From CAVXYG01 sp963766005 (GTDB taxonomy: Bacteria; Actinomycetota; Actinomycetes; S36-B12; GCA-2699445): DNA of 64,000 nt. Numbering within the stretch: the stretch's first letter is position 1; each line of letters starts with the position of its first letter. The position numbers and the translations under genes were made by a program. Location of the stretch: assembly GCA_963766005.1 (NCBI GenBank), contig CAVXYG010000006.1, positions 372,001 through 436,000 of the forward strand, read 5' to 3'. Shown here piece after piece: positions 17,051-26,547 of this stretch. The notes below the pieces were generated by a model. It was not told where the DNA came from. It did not search any database and saw only the letters and a program-made list of their open reading frames with translations.

Positions 17051-17752
17051 ATGATCGTGGCCAGCGGCGCCCCCGCGGCGGGCGCACCGGCAGCGGGCGC
17101 ACTGTCGAGCCCGTCGGTCCCCTCGAGCCGGCGCCCCTCACGGCCACGCGGATTGCCGGGGCCCCAGGCGGGTCCACCGTTCTCGGTGATCGTGCTCGGC
17201 GATCCCGACAGTGCCGCCGCGGCGCAGGCCGACTCGGCGCTGCGCGCTGTCGGAGCCGCCGATGTCCGCTACGCCACCAGCCCGGCCGACCTCCTGCGCC
17301 GGATCCCGATCCCCGCCGAGGTTGGTGTCGGTGTCCTGTGCCGCTCCACCCGAGACGAGCCGATGCTGCAACTCGTGGCGCAGTTGCGTCAGCGGGGATG
17401 GCGCAGGCTCATCGTCGCCTGCGCCGACGCGGACGAGTCGGTGGTGCGAGTGGCGATCGCCGCGAAGGTGCGATGCCTCCTGCGGCGGCCGGAGGCTCCG
17501 TCGGGCACCCGGGGGCCGCACGTACCGGCCCCCTCCGACCGCGCGTCGGTGGGGGTGCACGAACTCTCAGCCCGGGAGGTGCAGGTGCTGCAGGCGGTCG
17601 CCGACGGCCACACGAACAACGAGATCGGCGAGTTGCTGGGGCTGAGCGGGTTGACCGTGAAGTCGCACCTCGCGCGCATCGGCCGCAAAGCCGGAACCGG
17701 CGACCGCGCCGAGATGGTCGCCCTCACGATGCGGGCGGGTGTGATCAGGTGA
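17051..17752 (+). CDS. LuxR-family regulator with degenerate receiver-like domain
   Basis: The 233-residue protein has a disordered Ala/Pro/Ser-rich start and a receiver-like domain (about 38-135). A classic LuxR/NarL helix-turn-helix follows (LSAREVQVLQAVADGHTNNEIGELLGLSGLTVKSHLARIGRKAGTGDRAEMVA, about 165-220). The receiver-like part lacks the phospho-acceptor Asp: the third strand reads VGVGVLCRSTRDEP. It probably does not work as a standard two-component output. The ATG at 17051 is preferred because GGAGG lies seven bases upstream; GTG codons further upstream are possible. It precedes the RNase D gene, a common actinobacterial arrangement. Confidence 0.8.
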   Translation: MIVASGAPAAGAPAAGALSSPSVPSSRRPSRPRGLPGPQAGPPFSVIVLGDPDSAAAAQADSALRAVGAADVRYATSPADLLRRIPIPAEVGVGVLCRSTRDEPMLQLVAQLRQRGWRRLIVACADADESVVRVAIAAKVRCLLRRPEAPSGTRGPHVPAPSDRASVGVHELSAREVQVLQAVADGHTNNEIGELLGLSGLTVKSHLARIGRKAGTGDRAEMVALTMRAGVIR

Positions 17753-17862
17753 GGCGAGCGACACCGGATCCGCAGCGATCGGCGCCGGCGCGGCCCGAGC
17801 CGTGCCTGCTGTCTCGCCCTCCTGGCTACACGGCGGCGGGCAGCGCAGTACGGTGAACTGCG

Positions 17863-19131
17863 ATGGCCGAATCGCGCTCCACCGACACCGCCGCAGTGGC
17901 TGGCGACGCCAGCGCGGCCGCTGACTCCCCCGCCGCTGAGGCCCCGTCGGCACCGACGCTGCGGGAGCCGGCCGACGGCGTGCCGCGGGTCTGCCAGTCC
18001 GAGGCCGAACTGTCCGACGTCGCGCAGGCCTTCGCCGCCGGCACCGGACCGGTAGCCCTGGACGCCGAGCGCGCCTCGGGCCACCGCTACGGGCAGCGCG
18101 CCTTCCTCGTGCAGGCCAAACGGCGCGGCAGCGGCATCGCGCTCATCGACCCGGAGGCGCTGCCCGACCTCACCCTGCTCGCCGAGACGATCCAGGGCGC
18201 CGAATGGGTGCTGCACGCAGCTACGCAGGACCTGGCGTGCCTGGCGGACGTGGGACTGCGGCCGACCAGGCTGTTCGACACCGAGCTCGCAGCGCGGATG
18301 CTCCATCTGCCCCGGGTCGGGCTGGCCAGCCTCACCGAGTCCCTGCTCGGCTGGCGCCTGGCGAAGGGGCACAGCGCGGCCGACTGGTCGGTGCGGCCCC
18401 TGCCCTTGGACTACCTGCGGTACGCCGCCCTCGACGTGGAACTGCTCCTGGAGCTGCGGGACCTGCTCGAGCAGCAGCTTCGTGATGCTGGCAAGTGGGA
18501 GTGGGCCCAGGAGGAGTTCGCCGCGCTGGTGTCCTGGCAGCCGCACGTGCACCGCGACCCGTGGCGACGCACGTCCGGCAGCCAGCGGCTGCGCGATCGG
18601 CGCAGCCTGGCGCTGCTGCGCGCGCTGTGGGAGGCGCGCGATGCGATGGCCCGCGATCTGGATCTCGCCCCGGGCCGTGTGCTGCCCGATTCGGCACTGG
18701 TCGCCGCTGCCGAAGCACGACCCGGCAACCGGATGGAACTGCTCGATGTCGCGGGATTCAAGCGTCAGCAGCGCCGGCTGAGCCTGTGGTGGCGCGCGAT
18801 CCGGGAGGCGCTGGACATGCCGGAGTCCGGCCTGCCGGCACCGCGGGCAGCATCGGATGGGCCGCCGCCACCGCGTTCCTGGGGCGGTCGGGACCCGGCT
18901 GCAGCGGAGCGCTTCGGCCGCGCGCGGGCCGCGGTGCTGGCCGTGGCGGAGGAGCGCGATCTCCCCGCCGAGATCCTGATCAGCCCGGACACGGTCCGAC
19001 GGCTCGCCTGGACCCCGCCGGAGCCGCTGGACGCCCGCGCCGTGGAATCGTTCCTGTCCGAGCGCGGCGCCCGCCCCTGGCAGATCCACCTCCTGACCGA
19101 CGAGCTGACCACCGCGCTCGGGGCCGACTGA
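17863..19131 (+). CDS. rnd: ribonuclease D-like 3'-5' exonuclease with HRDC domain
   Basis: The 422-residue protein has a DEDD-type exonuclease domain: VALDAERASGHRYG (DxE, Exo I), HAATQDLACL (Exo II Asp), and YAALDVELLLEL (Exo III, Tyr then Asp, DEDDy type). One or two HRDC-like domains follow (about 235-310 and 340-420). It trims RNA 3' ends, for example tRNA precursors. The N-terminal 35 residues are an Ala/Pro/Ser-rich extension. TACGGT lies eight bases before the ATG, again suggesting little or no leader. It is followed by fadA. Confidence 0.92.
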   Translation: MAESRSTDTAAVAGDASAAADSPAAEAPSAPTLREPADGVPRVCQSEAELSDVAQAFAAGTGPVALDAERASGHRYGQRAFLVQAKRRGSGIALIDPEALPDLTLLAETIQGAEWVLHAATQDLACLADVGLRPTRLFDTELAARMLHLPRVGLASLTESLLGWRLAKGHSAADWSVRPLPLDYLRYAALDVELLLELRDLLEQQLRDAGKWEWAQEEFAALVSWQPHVHRDPWRRTSGSQRLRDRRSLALLRALWEARDAMARDLDLAPGRVLPDSALVAAAEARPGNRMELLDVAGFKRQQRRLSLWWRAIREALDMPESGLPAPRAASDGPPPPRSWGGRDPAAAERFGRARAAVLAVAEERDLPAEILISPDTVRRLAWTPPEPLDARAVESFLSERGARPWQIHLLTDELTTALGAD

Positions 19132-19312
19132 GACGGGAAGCGGGCCAACGGCCGGACTGCCATCCCGAGTCGGCGGATGGATTCGGAGATGGCAGGACCG
19201 AGGCCGGCGTCAGCCTGTTGCTACTGGCGAGTAACATCGGAGATGTCGGTGAGACGCCGACGGCTGCTGTCATACCCGACTGCGGCCTTCACGCAATCGC
19301 TGGGAGCAATCC

Positions 19313-20518
19313 GTGGCCCGAGAAATCCGTAACGTCGTCTTCGTCGACGGGGCGCGCACCCCGTTCGGCAAGGCTGGCAAGAAAGGCATCTACGCGAACA
19401 CGCGCGCCGACGACCTCGTCGTGAAGGTGTTCCGGGAGCTGCTGCGCCGCAACCCGGACCTGCCGGCCGAGCGCATCGACGACGTCGCCGTGGCGGCCAC
19501 CACCCAGACCGGCGACCAGGGCCTGACGATCGGCAGGTCGGCCGCACTCTTGGCGGGTCTGCCCAACACGGTGCCCGGCTACAGCATCGACCGCATGTGC
19601 GCCGGCGCCATGACCTCGGTGACATCCCTCGCCGCCCCGATCATGGCCGGCATCTACGACGCCGCGCTGGCCGGCGGTGTCGAGCACATGGGACGCCACC
19701 CGATGGGCGAGGGCGTGGACCCCAACCCGCGCTTCCTGGCCGAGAAGATCGTCGACCCAGAGGCCCTCCTCATGGGCAAGACGGCCGAGAACCTGCACGA
19801 CCGCTTCCCCCACCTGACCAAGGAGCGAGTCGACGCCTACGCCGTCAACTCGCAGGCCAAGACCGCCAAGGCCTACGCCGAGGGCAAGATCCAGCCGAAC
19901 CTGGTCCCGGTGGCCACCCGCAGCCCCGAGGGTGCCTACGGCCTGGCCACGGTCGATGAGCCGCCCCGGCCCCAGACCACGATGGACAGCCTCGCCGGGC
20001 TGAAGACGCCGTTCCGGCCGCACGGTCGGGTGACCGCGGGCAACGCGGCCGGCCTCAACGACGGCGCCACCGGCGCCCTGCTGACTTCCGAGGAGCTCGC
20101 CGACGAGCTGGGTCTGACGAAGAAGATGCGGATGGTGTCCTTCGCCTTCGCCGGGGTCGCCCCCGAGGTCATGGGGGTCGGGCCCGTGCCGGCCACCGAG
20201 AAGGCGCTGCGCAAGGCCGGCCTGTCCATCGAGGACATCGGCCTGTTCGAGATCAACGAGGCGTTCGCCATCCAGGTGCTGGCCATGCTGGACCACTTCG
20301 GCATCGCCGACGACGATCCGCGAGTCAACCCGATGGGCGGCGCCATCGCCGTCGGGCACCCGCTGGCGTCCTCCGGCATCCGCCTCATGACGTACCTGGC
20401 CTCGGAGTTCGAGGAGCACCCCGAGGTCCGCTACGGCCTCACCACCATGTGCATCGGCCTGGGAATGGGCGGCACGGTCATTTGGGAGAATCCCAATTTC
20501 GACGGGAAGAAGGACTGA
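19313..20518 (+). CDS. fadA: acetyl-CoA acyltransferase (3-ketoacyl-CoA thiolase)
   Basis: The 401-residue thiolase cleaves 3-ketoacyl-CoA with CoA in the last step of beta-oxidation. The nucleophile cysteine is in SIDRMCAGAM (near residue 96). The catalytic His is in GGAIAVGHPLASSG and the second cysteine in TTMCIGLGMGG. The family signatures NEAFA and NPMGG are present. The GTG start has GGGAG six bases upstream. It lies five bases before fadB, with which it forms the trifunctional beta-oxidation complex. Confidence 0.95.
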   Translation: MAREIRNVVFVDGARTPFGKAGKKGIYANTRADDLVVKVFRELLRRNPDLPAERIDDVAVAATTQTGDQGLTIGRSAALLAGLPNTVPGYSIDRMCAGAMTSVTSLAAPIMAGIYDAALAGGVEHMGRHPMGEGVDPNPRFLAEKIVDPEALLMGKTAENLHDRFPHLTKERVDAYAVNSQAKTAKAYAEGKIQPNLVPVATRSPEGAYGLATVDEPPRPQTTMDSLAGLKTPFRPHGRVTAGNAAGLNDGATGALLTSEELADELGLTKKMRMVSFAFAGVAPEVMGVGPVPATEKALRKAGLSIEDIGLFEINEAFAIQVLAMLDHFGIADDDPRVNPMGGAIAVGHPLASSGIRLMTYLASEFEEHPEVRYGLTTMCIGLGMGGTVIWENPNFDGKKD

Positions 20519-20523
20519 CACCG

Positions 20524-22668
20524 ATGGTTGACAGCATTGCCAAGGAGTATCCGACCTCCGACGCCGACCTGGCGATCGCCGAGTCGGTGCAGTTCGCCGA
20601 CGAAGTGGTCACCCACGCTCGGCTGGCCGTCCTGGACCTCCCGCTCGCGGCCGGCAAGGCCGCACTCATCACGCTGGACAACGGCTTCGACCACACCAAG
20701 CCGAACACGTTCGGCCCCGGCGGACTGCTGGAGCTGAACCAGGCGATCGACGCGGCGGAGGCCATCGACGGCCTCGCAGCGATCTGCGTCACCGGCAAGC
20801 CGTTCATCTTCGCCGTCGGCGCCGACCTCACCGGAGTCCCCCGGCTCACCGATCGCGGCCAGGCGCTGGCGATCGGCAAGCTCGGCCACAAGGTGATGGC
20901 TCGGCTCGGCAGCGCCAAGGTGCCGACGTTCGCCTTCGTCAACGGCGCGGCCATGGGCGGCGGCGTCGAGGTGGCGCTGCACTGCGACTACCGGACCATC
21001 TCCTCCGGCGCGGCGGCCTTCTCGCTGCCGGAGGTGTTCCTGGGCCTGGTACCGGGCTGGGGCGGTGCGTACCTGCTGCCGAACCTCATCGGCCCGGCGA
21101 AGGCCTGCAAGGTCATCGTCGACAACCCGATGGCCCAGAACCGGCAGCTGAAGCCGCAGCAGGTCCTCGACCTGGGGATCGCGGATGCGATCTTCGCTCC
21201 TGCCGACTACCTCGAGCAGTCGCTGCTGTGGGCCGCGCGGGTCCTCAACGGCGACATCGTCGTGGAGCGGCCCGAGCTGGATCGGGGCGCCGCGTGGGAC
21301 GAGGCGGTGGCCAAGGTCCGCTCCGGCGTGGACGCCAAGCTCAAGGGAGCGGCCCCGGCCCCCTACCGGGCGCTGGACCTCATCGCTGCGGCGAAGACCG
21401 CCACTCGCGAGGAGGGGTTCGCCGCTGAGGACGAGGCCCTGGCCGACCTCATCATGAGCGAGGAGCTGCGGGCCGGGCTGTACTCCTTCGACCTGGTCCA
21501 GAAGCGGGCGAAGAGGCCGGTCGGCGTGCCGGACAAGTCGCTCGCGCGGCCGGTCACCAAGGTGGGCATCGTCGGCGCCGGCCTCATGGCCAGCCAGCTG
21601 TGCATGCTGTTCGTCCAGCGGCTGCAGGTGCCGGTCGTCATGACCGATATCGACCAGGCCCGCGTCGACAAGGGCGTGGCCTACGTGCACGGCGAGATCG
21701 ACAAGCTGGTCACCAAGGGGCGCATCAACTCCGACAAGGCCAACCGGTTCAAGGCCCTGGTCACGGGGTCGGTGGGCAAGGACGGCATGGCGGATGCGGA
21801 CTTCGTCATCGAGGCCGTTTTCGAGGACATGAAGGTCAAGCAGCAGGTGTTCGCCGAGGTGGAGGCCGTGGTCTCCCCCACCTGCATCCTGGCCACGAAC
21901 ACCTCCTCGCTGTCGGTCACCGAGATGGCCTCCCAGCTGCAGCATCCGGAGCGGGTCGTGGGCTTCCACTTCTTCAACCCGGTCGCGATGATGCCGCTGC
22001 TGGAGATCGTGCGCGGAGAGGCGACCGATGACGCCTCGCTGGCCACGGCGTTCGCCGTCGGCAAGTCGCTGAAGAAGTCCTGCGTGCTGGTGAAGGACGC
22101 CCCCGCGTTCGTGGTGAACCGGCTGCTCACGCGGTTCCTCGGCGAGGTGACCAAGTCCGTCGACGACGGTGCCGACTTCGCGGTGGCGGACCGGGCGCTG
22201 GATCCGCTGGGTCTGCCGATGTCGCCCTTCGTGCTGCTGCAGCTGGTCGGCCCCGCCGTGGCGTTCCACGTCTCGGAGACCATGCACGAGGCCTACCCGG
22301 ACCGCTTCTATGTCTCGGAGAATCTCCGCCGACTGGTGGAGGCCGGCAAGACGGCGATCTGGACCTGGGGCGACGGCGGCCAGCAGGTCGATCCGCAAGT
22401 GCTGGAGCTCTTCGAGCAGGGCGATGCGGAGCTCACCGAGGAGGACGTGCGCGACCGTGCTCTCACGGCGCTGGCCGAGGAGGCTCAGCTCATGCTCGAC
22501 GAAGGAGTCGTAGCCGAGGCGCAGGACATCGACCTGTGCATGCTGCTCGGCGCCGGCTGGCCGTTCCACCTCGGCGGCATCACGGCATACCTCGACCGCG
22601 CTGGCGTGTCCGAGCAGGTCAACGGATCTCGGTTCCTGCCGAAGGGCACGGCGAGCCTGCCCGCCTGA
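20524..22668 (+). CDS. fadB: fatty-acid oxidation complex alpha subunit FadB/FadJ
   Basis: The 714-residue bifunctional enzyme has an N-terminal enoyl-CoA hydratase domain with oxyanion-hole motif FVNGAAMGGGVEVALHCDYR and catalytic Glu region LPEVFLGLVPGWGG. The C-terminal 3-hydroxyacyl-CoA dehydrogenase domain has NAD-binding VGIVGAGLMASQ, the catalytic His in VVGFHFFNPVAMMPLLEIVRG, and VKDAPAFVVNRLL. It converts enoyl-CoA to 3-ketoacyl-CoA for FadA. The NAD motif has Ala where GAGLMG is usual. The ATG at 20524 has AAGGA upstream. A strong hairpin terminator follows. Confidence 0.95.
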   Translation: MVDSIAKEYPTSDADLAIAESVQFADEVVTHARLAVLDLPLAAGKAALITLDNGFDHTKPNTFGPGGLLELNQAIDAAEAIDGLAAICVTGKPFIFAVGADLTGVPRLTDRGQALAIGKLGHKVMARLGSAKVPTFAFVNGAAMGGGVEVALHCDYRTISSGAAAFSLPEVFLGLVPGWGGAYLLPNLIGPAKACKVIVDNPMAQNRQLKPQQVLDLGIADAIFAPADYLEQSLLWAARVLNGDIVVERPELDRGAAWDEAVAKVRSGVDAKLKGAAPAPYRALDLIAAAKTATREEGFAAEDEALADLIMSEELRAGLYSFDLVQKRAKRPVGVPDKSLARPVTKVGIVGAGLMASQLCMLFVQRLQVPVVMTDIDQARVDKGVAYVHGEIDKLVTKGRINSDKANRFKALVTGSVGKDGMADADFVIEAVFEDMKVKQQVFAEVEAVVSPTCILATNTSSLSVTEMASQLQHPERVVGFHFFNPVAMMPLLEIVRGEATDDASLATAFAVGKSLKKSCVLVKDAPAFVVNRLLTRFLGEVTKSVDDGADFAVADRALDPLGLPMSPFVLLQLVGPAVAFHVSETMHEAYPDRFYVSENLRRLVEAGKTAIWTWGDGGQQVDPQVLELFEQGDAELTEEDVRDRALTALAEEAQLMLDEGVVAEAQDIDLCMLLGAGWPFHLGGITAYLDRAGVSEQVNGSRFLPKGTASLPA

Positions 22669-22678
22669 TCTCGGATTC

Positions 22679-22715
22679 GCGAAGGCCCTCCGGCACCACG
22701 TCGGGGGGCCTTCGC
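22679..22715 (+). terminator. rho-independent-type terminator of fadAB
   Basis: A strong inverted repeat begins 11 bases after the fadB stop: GCGAAGGCCCTCCGG pairs with CGGGGGGCCTTCGC around an eight-base loop. There is no T-run. Confidence 0.75.
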
Positions 22716-22760
22716 CATGCGCGGCGACCCGCCGGGCCGCAGCCCGGGGAGGAAGGCCTG

Positions 22761-24410
22761 CTACGCCTCCCCGGCAGCCGGCGTCGGCGGGCCGAACAGA
22801 TAGCCCTGGCCGAAGTCGCAGCCCAGTTCCTGCAGCATCTCGGCCTGCACGGTTTGCTCCACCCCTTCGGCGATGATGCGGCGGCCCAACCGGTGGCCGA
22901 CCGAGATCGTGGCCGCGACGATCGCCTCGTCGTGCTCGTCGTGGCCCAGACCGGCGATGAAGACGCGATCGAGTTTCACGATGTCGGCAGGGATGTCCCG
23001 CAGCGTCCGCAGGCTGGAGTACCCGGAACCGAAGTCGTCGATGGCGACCAGGCACCCCAGTGCCCGCAGCCTGCGCAGCGTCACCAGTGTCGGTCCGGTC
23101 GCGTCGACCGCACTGGCCTCCGACAGCTCCAGCATCAACTGCTCCGGGCGCAGACCCGCCTGCGCCAGTTGCCGCTCGACGTTCACCGCGAACCGAATCG
23201 AGGCCAACTCCCGAGCCGAGACGTTGACGGACACCCAGTCCGGCCCCGCCGCGCCGGCCGCGGCGCGGTGCGCGAGCCATCCCAGCGCCCGCTCGCGCAC
23301 CCGGGCGTCGAGGCGCTCCAGCAGCCCGGACTTCACGCTGGCACCCAGGAACTCCTCGGGGAGCAGCGGGGCTGCTCCGGGCCGCAGGATGCGGGCGAGC
23401 GCTTCGCTGCCCACCCATCCGCCGGTGGCGAAGTCGATGATGGGCTGCATTTCGACGATGAGCCCGTCGCCGGTGAGCGCAGCTCGCACCTGTTCGACGA
23501 CCTCGACCCGGCTGCGAGCCTGATCCTCCATCTCGGGAGCGAAGAACTCCACTCTGTTGCGACCGCGCTGTTTTGCCCGGTACATGGCCAGATCTGCACG
23601 GCGGACCAGATCCTCGGAGTTGGAGCTACCGTCGCTGACCTGGGCCACGCCGATCGACACCGAGGCGGTGAAGTCCCGATCGTGCACCCGCAACGGCGAC
23701 TCCAGCGAGTCGCGGATCCGCTCGGCCACGCGGCCGGCCTCGGCTGCGTCGACGGACTCGCAGACGATCACGAACTCGTCACCGCCCATCCGCACCACGA
23801 GGTCCTCGCGACGCACTGCGTTGAGGATGCGACCGGCCGTCTCCTGCAGGACGGCGTCACCGACGCGATGGCCGTAGGTGTCGTTGAGGTTCTTGAACCC
23901 GTCCAGGTCGCAGAACAGCACGGCCACGGTGCCAGAGCGGCGGCCCAGCTTCGCCACGGCGCGATCCAACTGGTCCAGGAGCAGGGAGCGGTTGGCCAGA
24001 CCGGTCAGGGCGTCGTGGGTTGCCCGGTGCGCCAATTCCTCCTCGATCCGGCGCCACATCGTCACGTCCTGGAAGGCCACCACTGCCGTGTCCGGCTCGA
24101 GGCCGGCGTCCGGCTGGAGGGCCACGGACAGGGAGGTCCAGATCACGCCCCAGCCGTTGCGCACCACGCGCACGTTGTACTGGCCGACCGGACCGGCCAG
24201 GGCGCCGACCGGCGTGTCGAGCAGGACGGCGTCGTCCGGATGGACGAGGTCGGCCAACGGCATGCCGGAAAGTTGCTCCTGGGAGGTGTTCAGCAAGTCC
24301 GCCAGGGCGCGGTTGACCAGCAGGACCTCCCCGATGGTGTCATGGGCGACGCGCACGACCGCCATGGGCACGGGCGCATCGAGGAACGCCTGCGATGCAG
24401 AGGGCAGCAT
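22761..24410 (-). CDS. PAS-GGDEF-EAL cyclic-di-GMP signalling protein
   Basis: The 549-residue protein has an N-terminal PAS domain (about 8-120), a diguanylate cyclase domain with intact GGDEF (RMGGDEFVIV), and a phosphodiesterase domain starting GSEALARI (EAL). The inhibitory site RRED sits five residues before GGDEF, as in feedback-regulated cyclases. The EAL domain keeps VNVSAREL, LELSEAS, AIDDFGSGYSS, IVKLDRVF, IIAEGVEQ and GQGYLFGPP, so both activities look possible. No membrane segment is present, so it acts in the cytoplasm. The ATG at 24410 has GGGGAGG six bases upstream and is preferred to the GTG at 24425. It stands alone between fadB and dxs. Confidence 0.93.
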   Translation of the reverse strand: MLPSASQAFLDAPVPMAVVRVAHDTIGEVLLVNRALADLLNTSQEQLSGMPLADLVHPDDAVLLDTPVGALAGPVGQYNVRVVRNGWGVIWTSLSVALQPDAGLEPDTAVVAFQDVTMWRRIEEELAHRATHDALTGLANRSLLLDQLDRAVAKLGRRSGTVAVLFCDLDGFKNLNDTYGHRVGDAVLQETAGRILNAVRREDLVVRMGGDEFVIVCESVDAAEAGRVAERIRDSLESPLRVHDRDFTASVSIGVAQVSDGSSNSEDLVRRADLAMYRAKQRGRNRVEFFAPEMEDQARSRVEVVEQVRAALTGDGLIVEMQPIIDFATGGWVGSEALARILRPGAAPLLPEEFLGASVKSGLLERLDARVRERALGWLAHRAAAGAAGPDWVSVNVSARELASIRFAVNVERQLAQAGLRPEQLMLELSEASAVDATGPTLVTLRRLRALGCLVAIDDFGSGYSSLRTLRDIPADIVKLDRVFIAGLGHDEHDEAIVAATISVGHRLGRRIIAEGVEQTVQAEMLQELGCDFGQGYLFGPPTPAAGEA

Positions 24411-24524
24411 GCCACACCTCCCCACATTCCCCCCTGGGCAACCAGCCTACGGCCATCGAGGGCGGGGGGCAGCCCTCCGCCGACATCGCCGCCGGCGAAT
24501 CAGCAGCGCCGATCCACCAGGCGA

Positions 24525-26438
24525 TCACTGCGAGGGTTGCTCGACCACATCGGCGACGGCGACGGTCTCACCGCGCCTCGAAGCCTGCTCCACCAGCGAC
24601 GCAGCAATCGCTGCGGGGGTGAGCCCGACCTCTTCCAGCAGATGCGCCCGCGTGGCGTGCTCGAGGAACTGCTGCGGGATCGCGAAGCAGCGCACCGGTC
24701 GGTCCAGGCCCTGGTCGGCGATCTCCTGCGCCACTCTGCTGCCGAACCCGCCGATGCGACCGCTGTCCTCGATCACCGCGACGATGTCGCTGTCAGCTGC
24801 GAGCGCGAGCAGCCCCGCCGGAATCGGGGCGATCCACCCCGGATCCACGACTCGCACGCCGACCCCCTGGTCGCGCAGCCGGGCCGCGGTCGCGACGGCG
24901 ACCTGTGCCATGGCACCCACCGAGACCAGCAGCACGTTGGCCACCTCGCCGTGCTCGGCAAGCACGTCGAGGCCGCCGGCAGTGGACACCGCCGGGATCT
25001 CCTCCGGGACCGTGCCCTTGGGGAATCGCAGCGCGTTCGGACCGCTGGTGTCGGCGACCGCCTCGCGAAGCAGTCGGCGCAGCTGATGCGCGTCCCGGGG
25101 TGCGGCGATCCGCAGCCCGGGGACGATCTGCAGGATGGAGAGGTCCCACATGCCGTTGTGACTGGCGCCGTCGTCGCCGGTGATACCCGCCCGGTCCAGG
25201 ACGAACGTCACGGGTGCGCGGTGCAGGGCGACGTCGAGCAGCACCTGGTCGAAGGCTCGGTTGAGGAACGTGGAGTAGACGGCCACGACCGGGTGCAGCC
25301 CCGCCATCGCCATCCCTGCGGCCGAGGTGACCGCGTGCTGCTCGGCGATACCGACATCGAAGCAGCGCCGCGGGTAGGCGGCGGCGAACGGAGCCAGCCC
25401 GACCGGTCCCAGCATCGCCGCGGTGATCGCGACGACCTCCGGGTGCTCGGCGCCGAGCCGGACCATCTCCTCGCCGAACGCCGAGGTCCACGTGGGACCG
25501 GCCTGCTGGCGCGCCCGACCGGTTTGCGGGTCGATCACCCCGACGCCGTGGAACCGGTCCGCCTCATCCCGCTCGGCGGGACCGTACCCGTGGCCCTTCT
25601 CCGTGATGGCATGCACGATGACCGGCCCCCGGTAGTCGGCCGCGCGCTCGAGGATGTGCTCCAGCGCCGCGCGATCGTGCCCGTCGACGGGACCGAGGTA
25701 CTTCAGCCCCAGGTCCTCGAACAGCCCCTGCGGCGCCACGATGTCCTTCAGCCCGCGCTTCACGCCGTGCAGGGTCTCGAACATCGGGCCGCCGACCACC
25801 GGTGTCCCGGCCAGGATGCGCCGCACCGAGCGCAAGAAGACCTCGTAACCGCCACTGGTGCGCAGCGTGGCGAGGTGGTTGGCGAGGCCACCGATGGTGG
25901 GGCTGTAGGAACGCGCGTTGTCGTTGACGACGATGATGACCTGTCGGCGGGACGCCGCGATGTTGTTCAGCGCCTCCCATGCCATGCCTCCGGTCAAGGA
26001 GCCGTCACCGACGACGGCTACCACGCGGCGGTCCTCGCCGCGCAGGTCGAACCCCTTCGCCAGTCCGTCGGCGTAGGACAGCGCCGTGGATGCGTGGCTG
26101 TTCTCGATCACGTCGTGCGGGCTCTCCTGCCGACTGGGATAGCCCGACAGCCCGCCCTGCTGCCGCAACGTATCGAACTGCCCGGCGCGGCCGGTGAGGA
26201 TCTTGTGCACGTAGGCCTGGTGGCCGGTGTCCCACAGCAGCACGTCGCGCGGCGAGTCGAAGACCCGGTGCAGCGCGATCCCGAGCTCGACCACACCGAG
26301 GTTGGGTCCCAGGTGCCCGCCGGTCGCGGAGACTTTCGCGACCAGGAACTCGCGGATCTCCTGGGCGAGCTCGGTGAGTTGGGCATCGCTGTACCGGCGC
26401 AGTTGCGCCGGGGAGTGCAGGGACTCCAGCAGGCTCAT
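24525..26438 (-). CDS. dxs: 1-deoxy-D-xylulose-5-phosphate synthase
   Basis: The 637-residue thiamine-diphosphate enzyme condenses pyruvate and glyceraldehyde 3-phosphate, the entry to the methylerythritol phosphate pathway. TGGHLGPNLGVVEL (near 39-52), the ThDP motif GDGSLTGGMAWEALNN (144-159), DTGHQAYVHKILTGR, and the transketolase region SAAGMAMAGLHPVVAVYSTFLNRAFDQ are intact. The ATG at 26438 gives the usual N-terminus and has a GAGAGG site. A TAGAAT -10 box lies six bases before an in-frame ATG at 26501, so either a leaderless, 21-residue-longer form is made or that ATG marks the transcript start. Confidence 0.95.
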   Translation of the reverse strand: MSLLESLHSPAQLRRYSDAQLTELAQEIREFLVAKVSATGGHLGPNLGVVELGIALHRVFDSPRDVLLWDTGHQAYVHKILTGRAGQFDTLRQQGGLSGYPSRQESPHDVIENSHASTALSYADGLAKGFDLRGEDRRVVAVVGDGSLTGGMAWEALNNIAASRRQVIIVVNDNARSYSPTIGGLANHLATLRTSGGYEVFLRSVRRILAGTPVVGGPMFETLHGVKRGLKDIVAPQGLFEDLGLKYLGPVDGHDRAALEHILERAADYRGPVIVHAITEKGHGYGPAERDEADRFHGVGVIDPQTGRARQQAGPTWTSAFGEEMVRLGAEHPEVVAITAAMLGPVGLAPFAAAYPRRCFDVGIAEQHAVTSAAGMAMAGLHPVVAVYSTFLNRAFDQVLLDVALHRAPVTFVLDRAGITGDDGASHNGMWDLSILQIVPGLRIAAPRDAHQLRRLLREAVADTSGPNALRFPKGTVPEEIPAVSTAGGLDVLAEHGEVANVLLVSVGAMAQVAVATAARLRDQGVGVRVVDPGWIAPIPAGLLALAADSDIVAVIEDSGRIGGFGSRVAQEIADQGLDRPVRCFAIPQQFLEHATRAHLLEEVGLTPAAIAASLVEQASRRGETVAVADVVEQPSQ

Positions 26439-26507
26439 ACGCGCCTCTCTGTTGCGCGGGGTACGCTGCCTTCGCCGACTCGCACCCGCATCCGTGGCCA
26501 TACTCCG

Positions 26508-26513
26508 ATTCTA
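26508..26513 (-). promoter_or_regulatory. -10 box TAGAAT upstream of dxs
   Basis: TAGAAT (five of six consensus) is followed by six bases and an in-frame ATG at 26501. Transcription probably starts at that ATG. Confidence 0.6.
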
Positions 26514-26547
26514 CGGACGGCAGCCGCCCGCGCAGTCCCATGACCCG

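Noticed and set aside
22536..26543. Open frame of 1335 codons antisense to the GGDEF-EAL gene and dxs
   Set aside because: It lies opposite two well-identified genes and reads as His/Arg/Gly-rich sequence without motifs, as expected for antisense frames in high-GC DNA.
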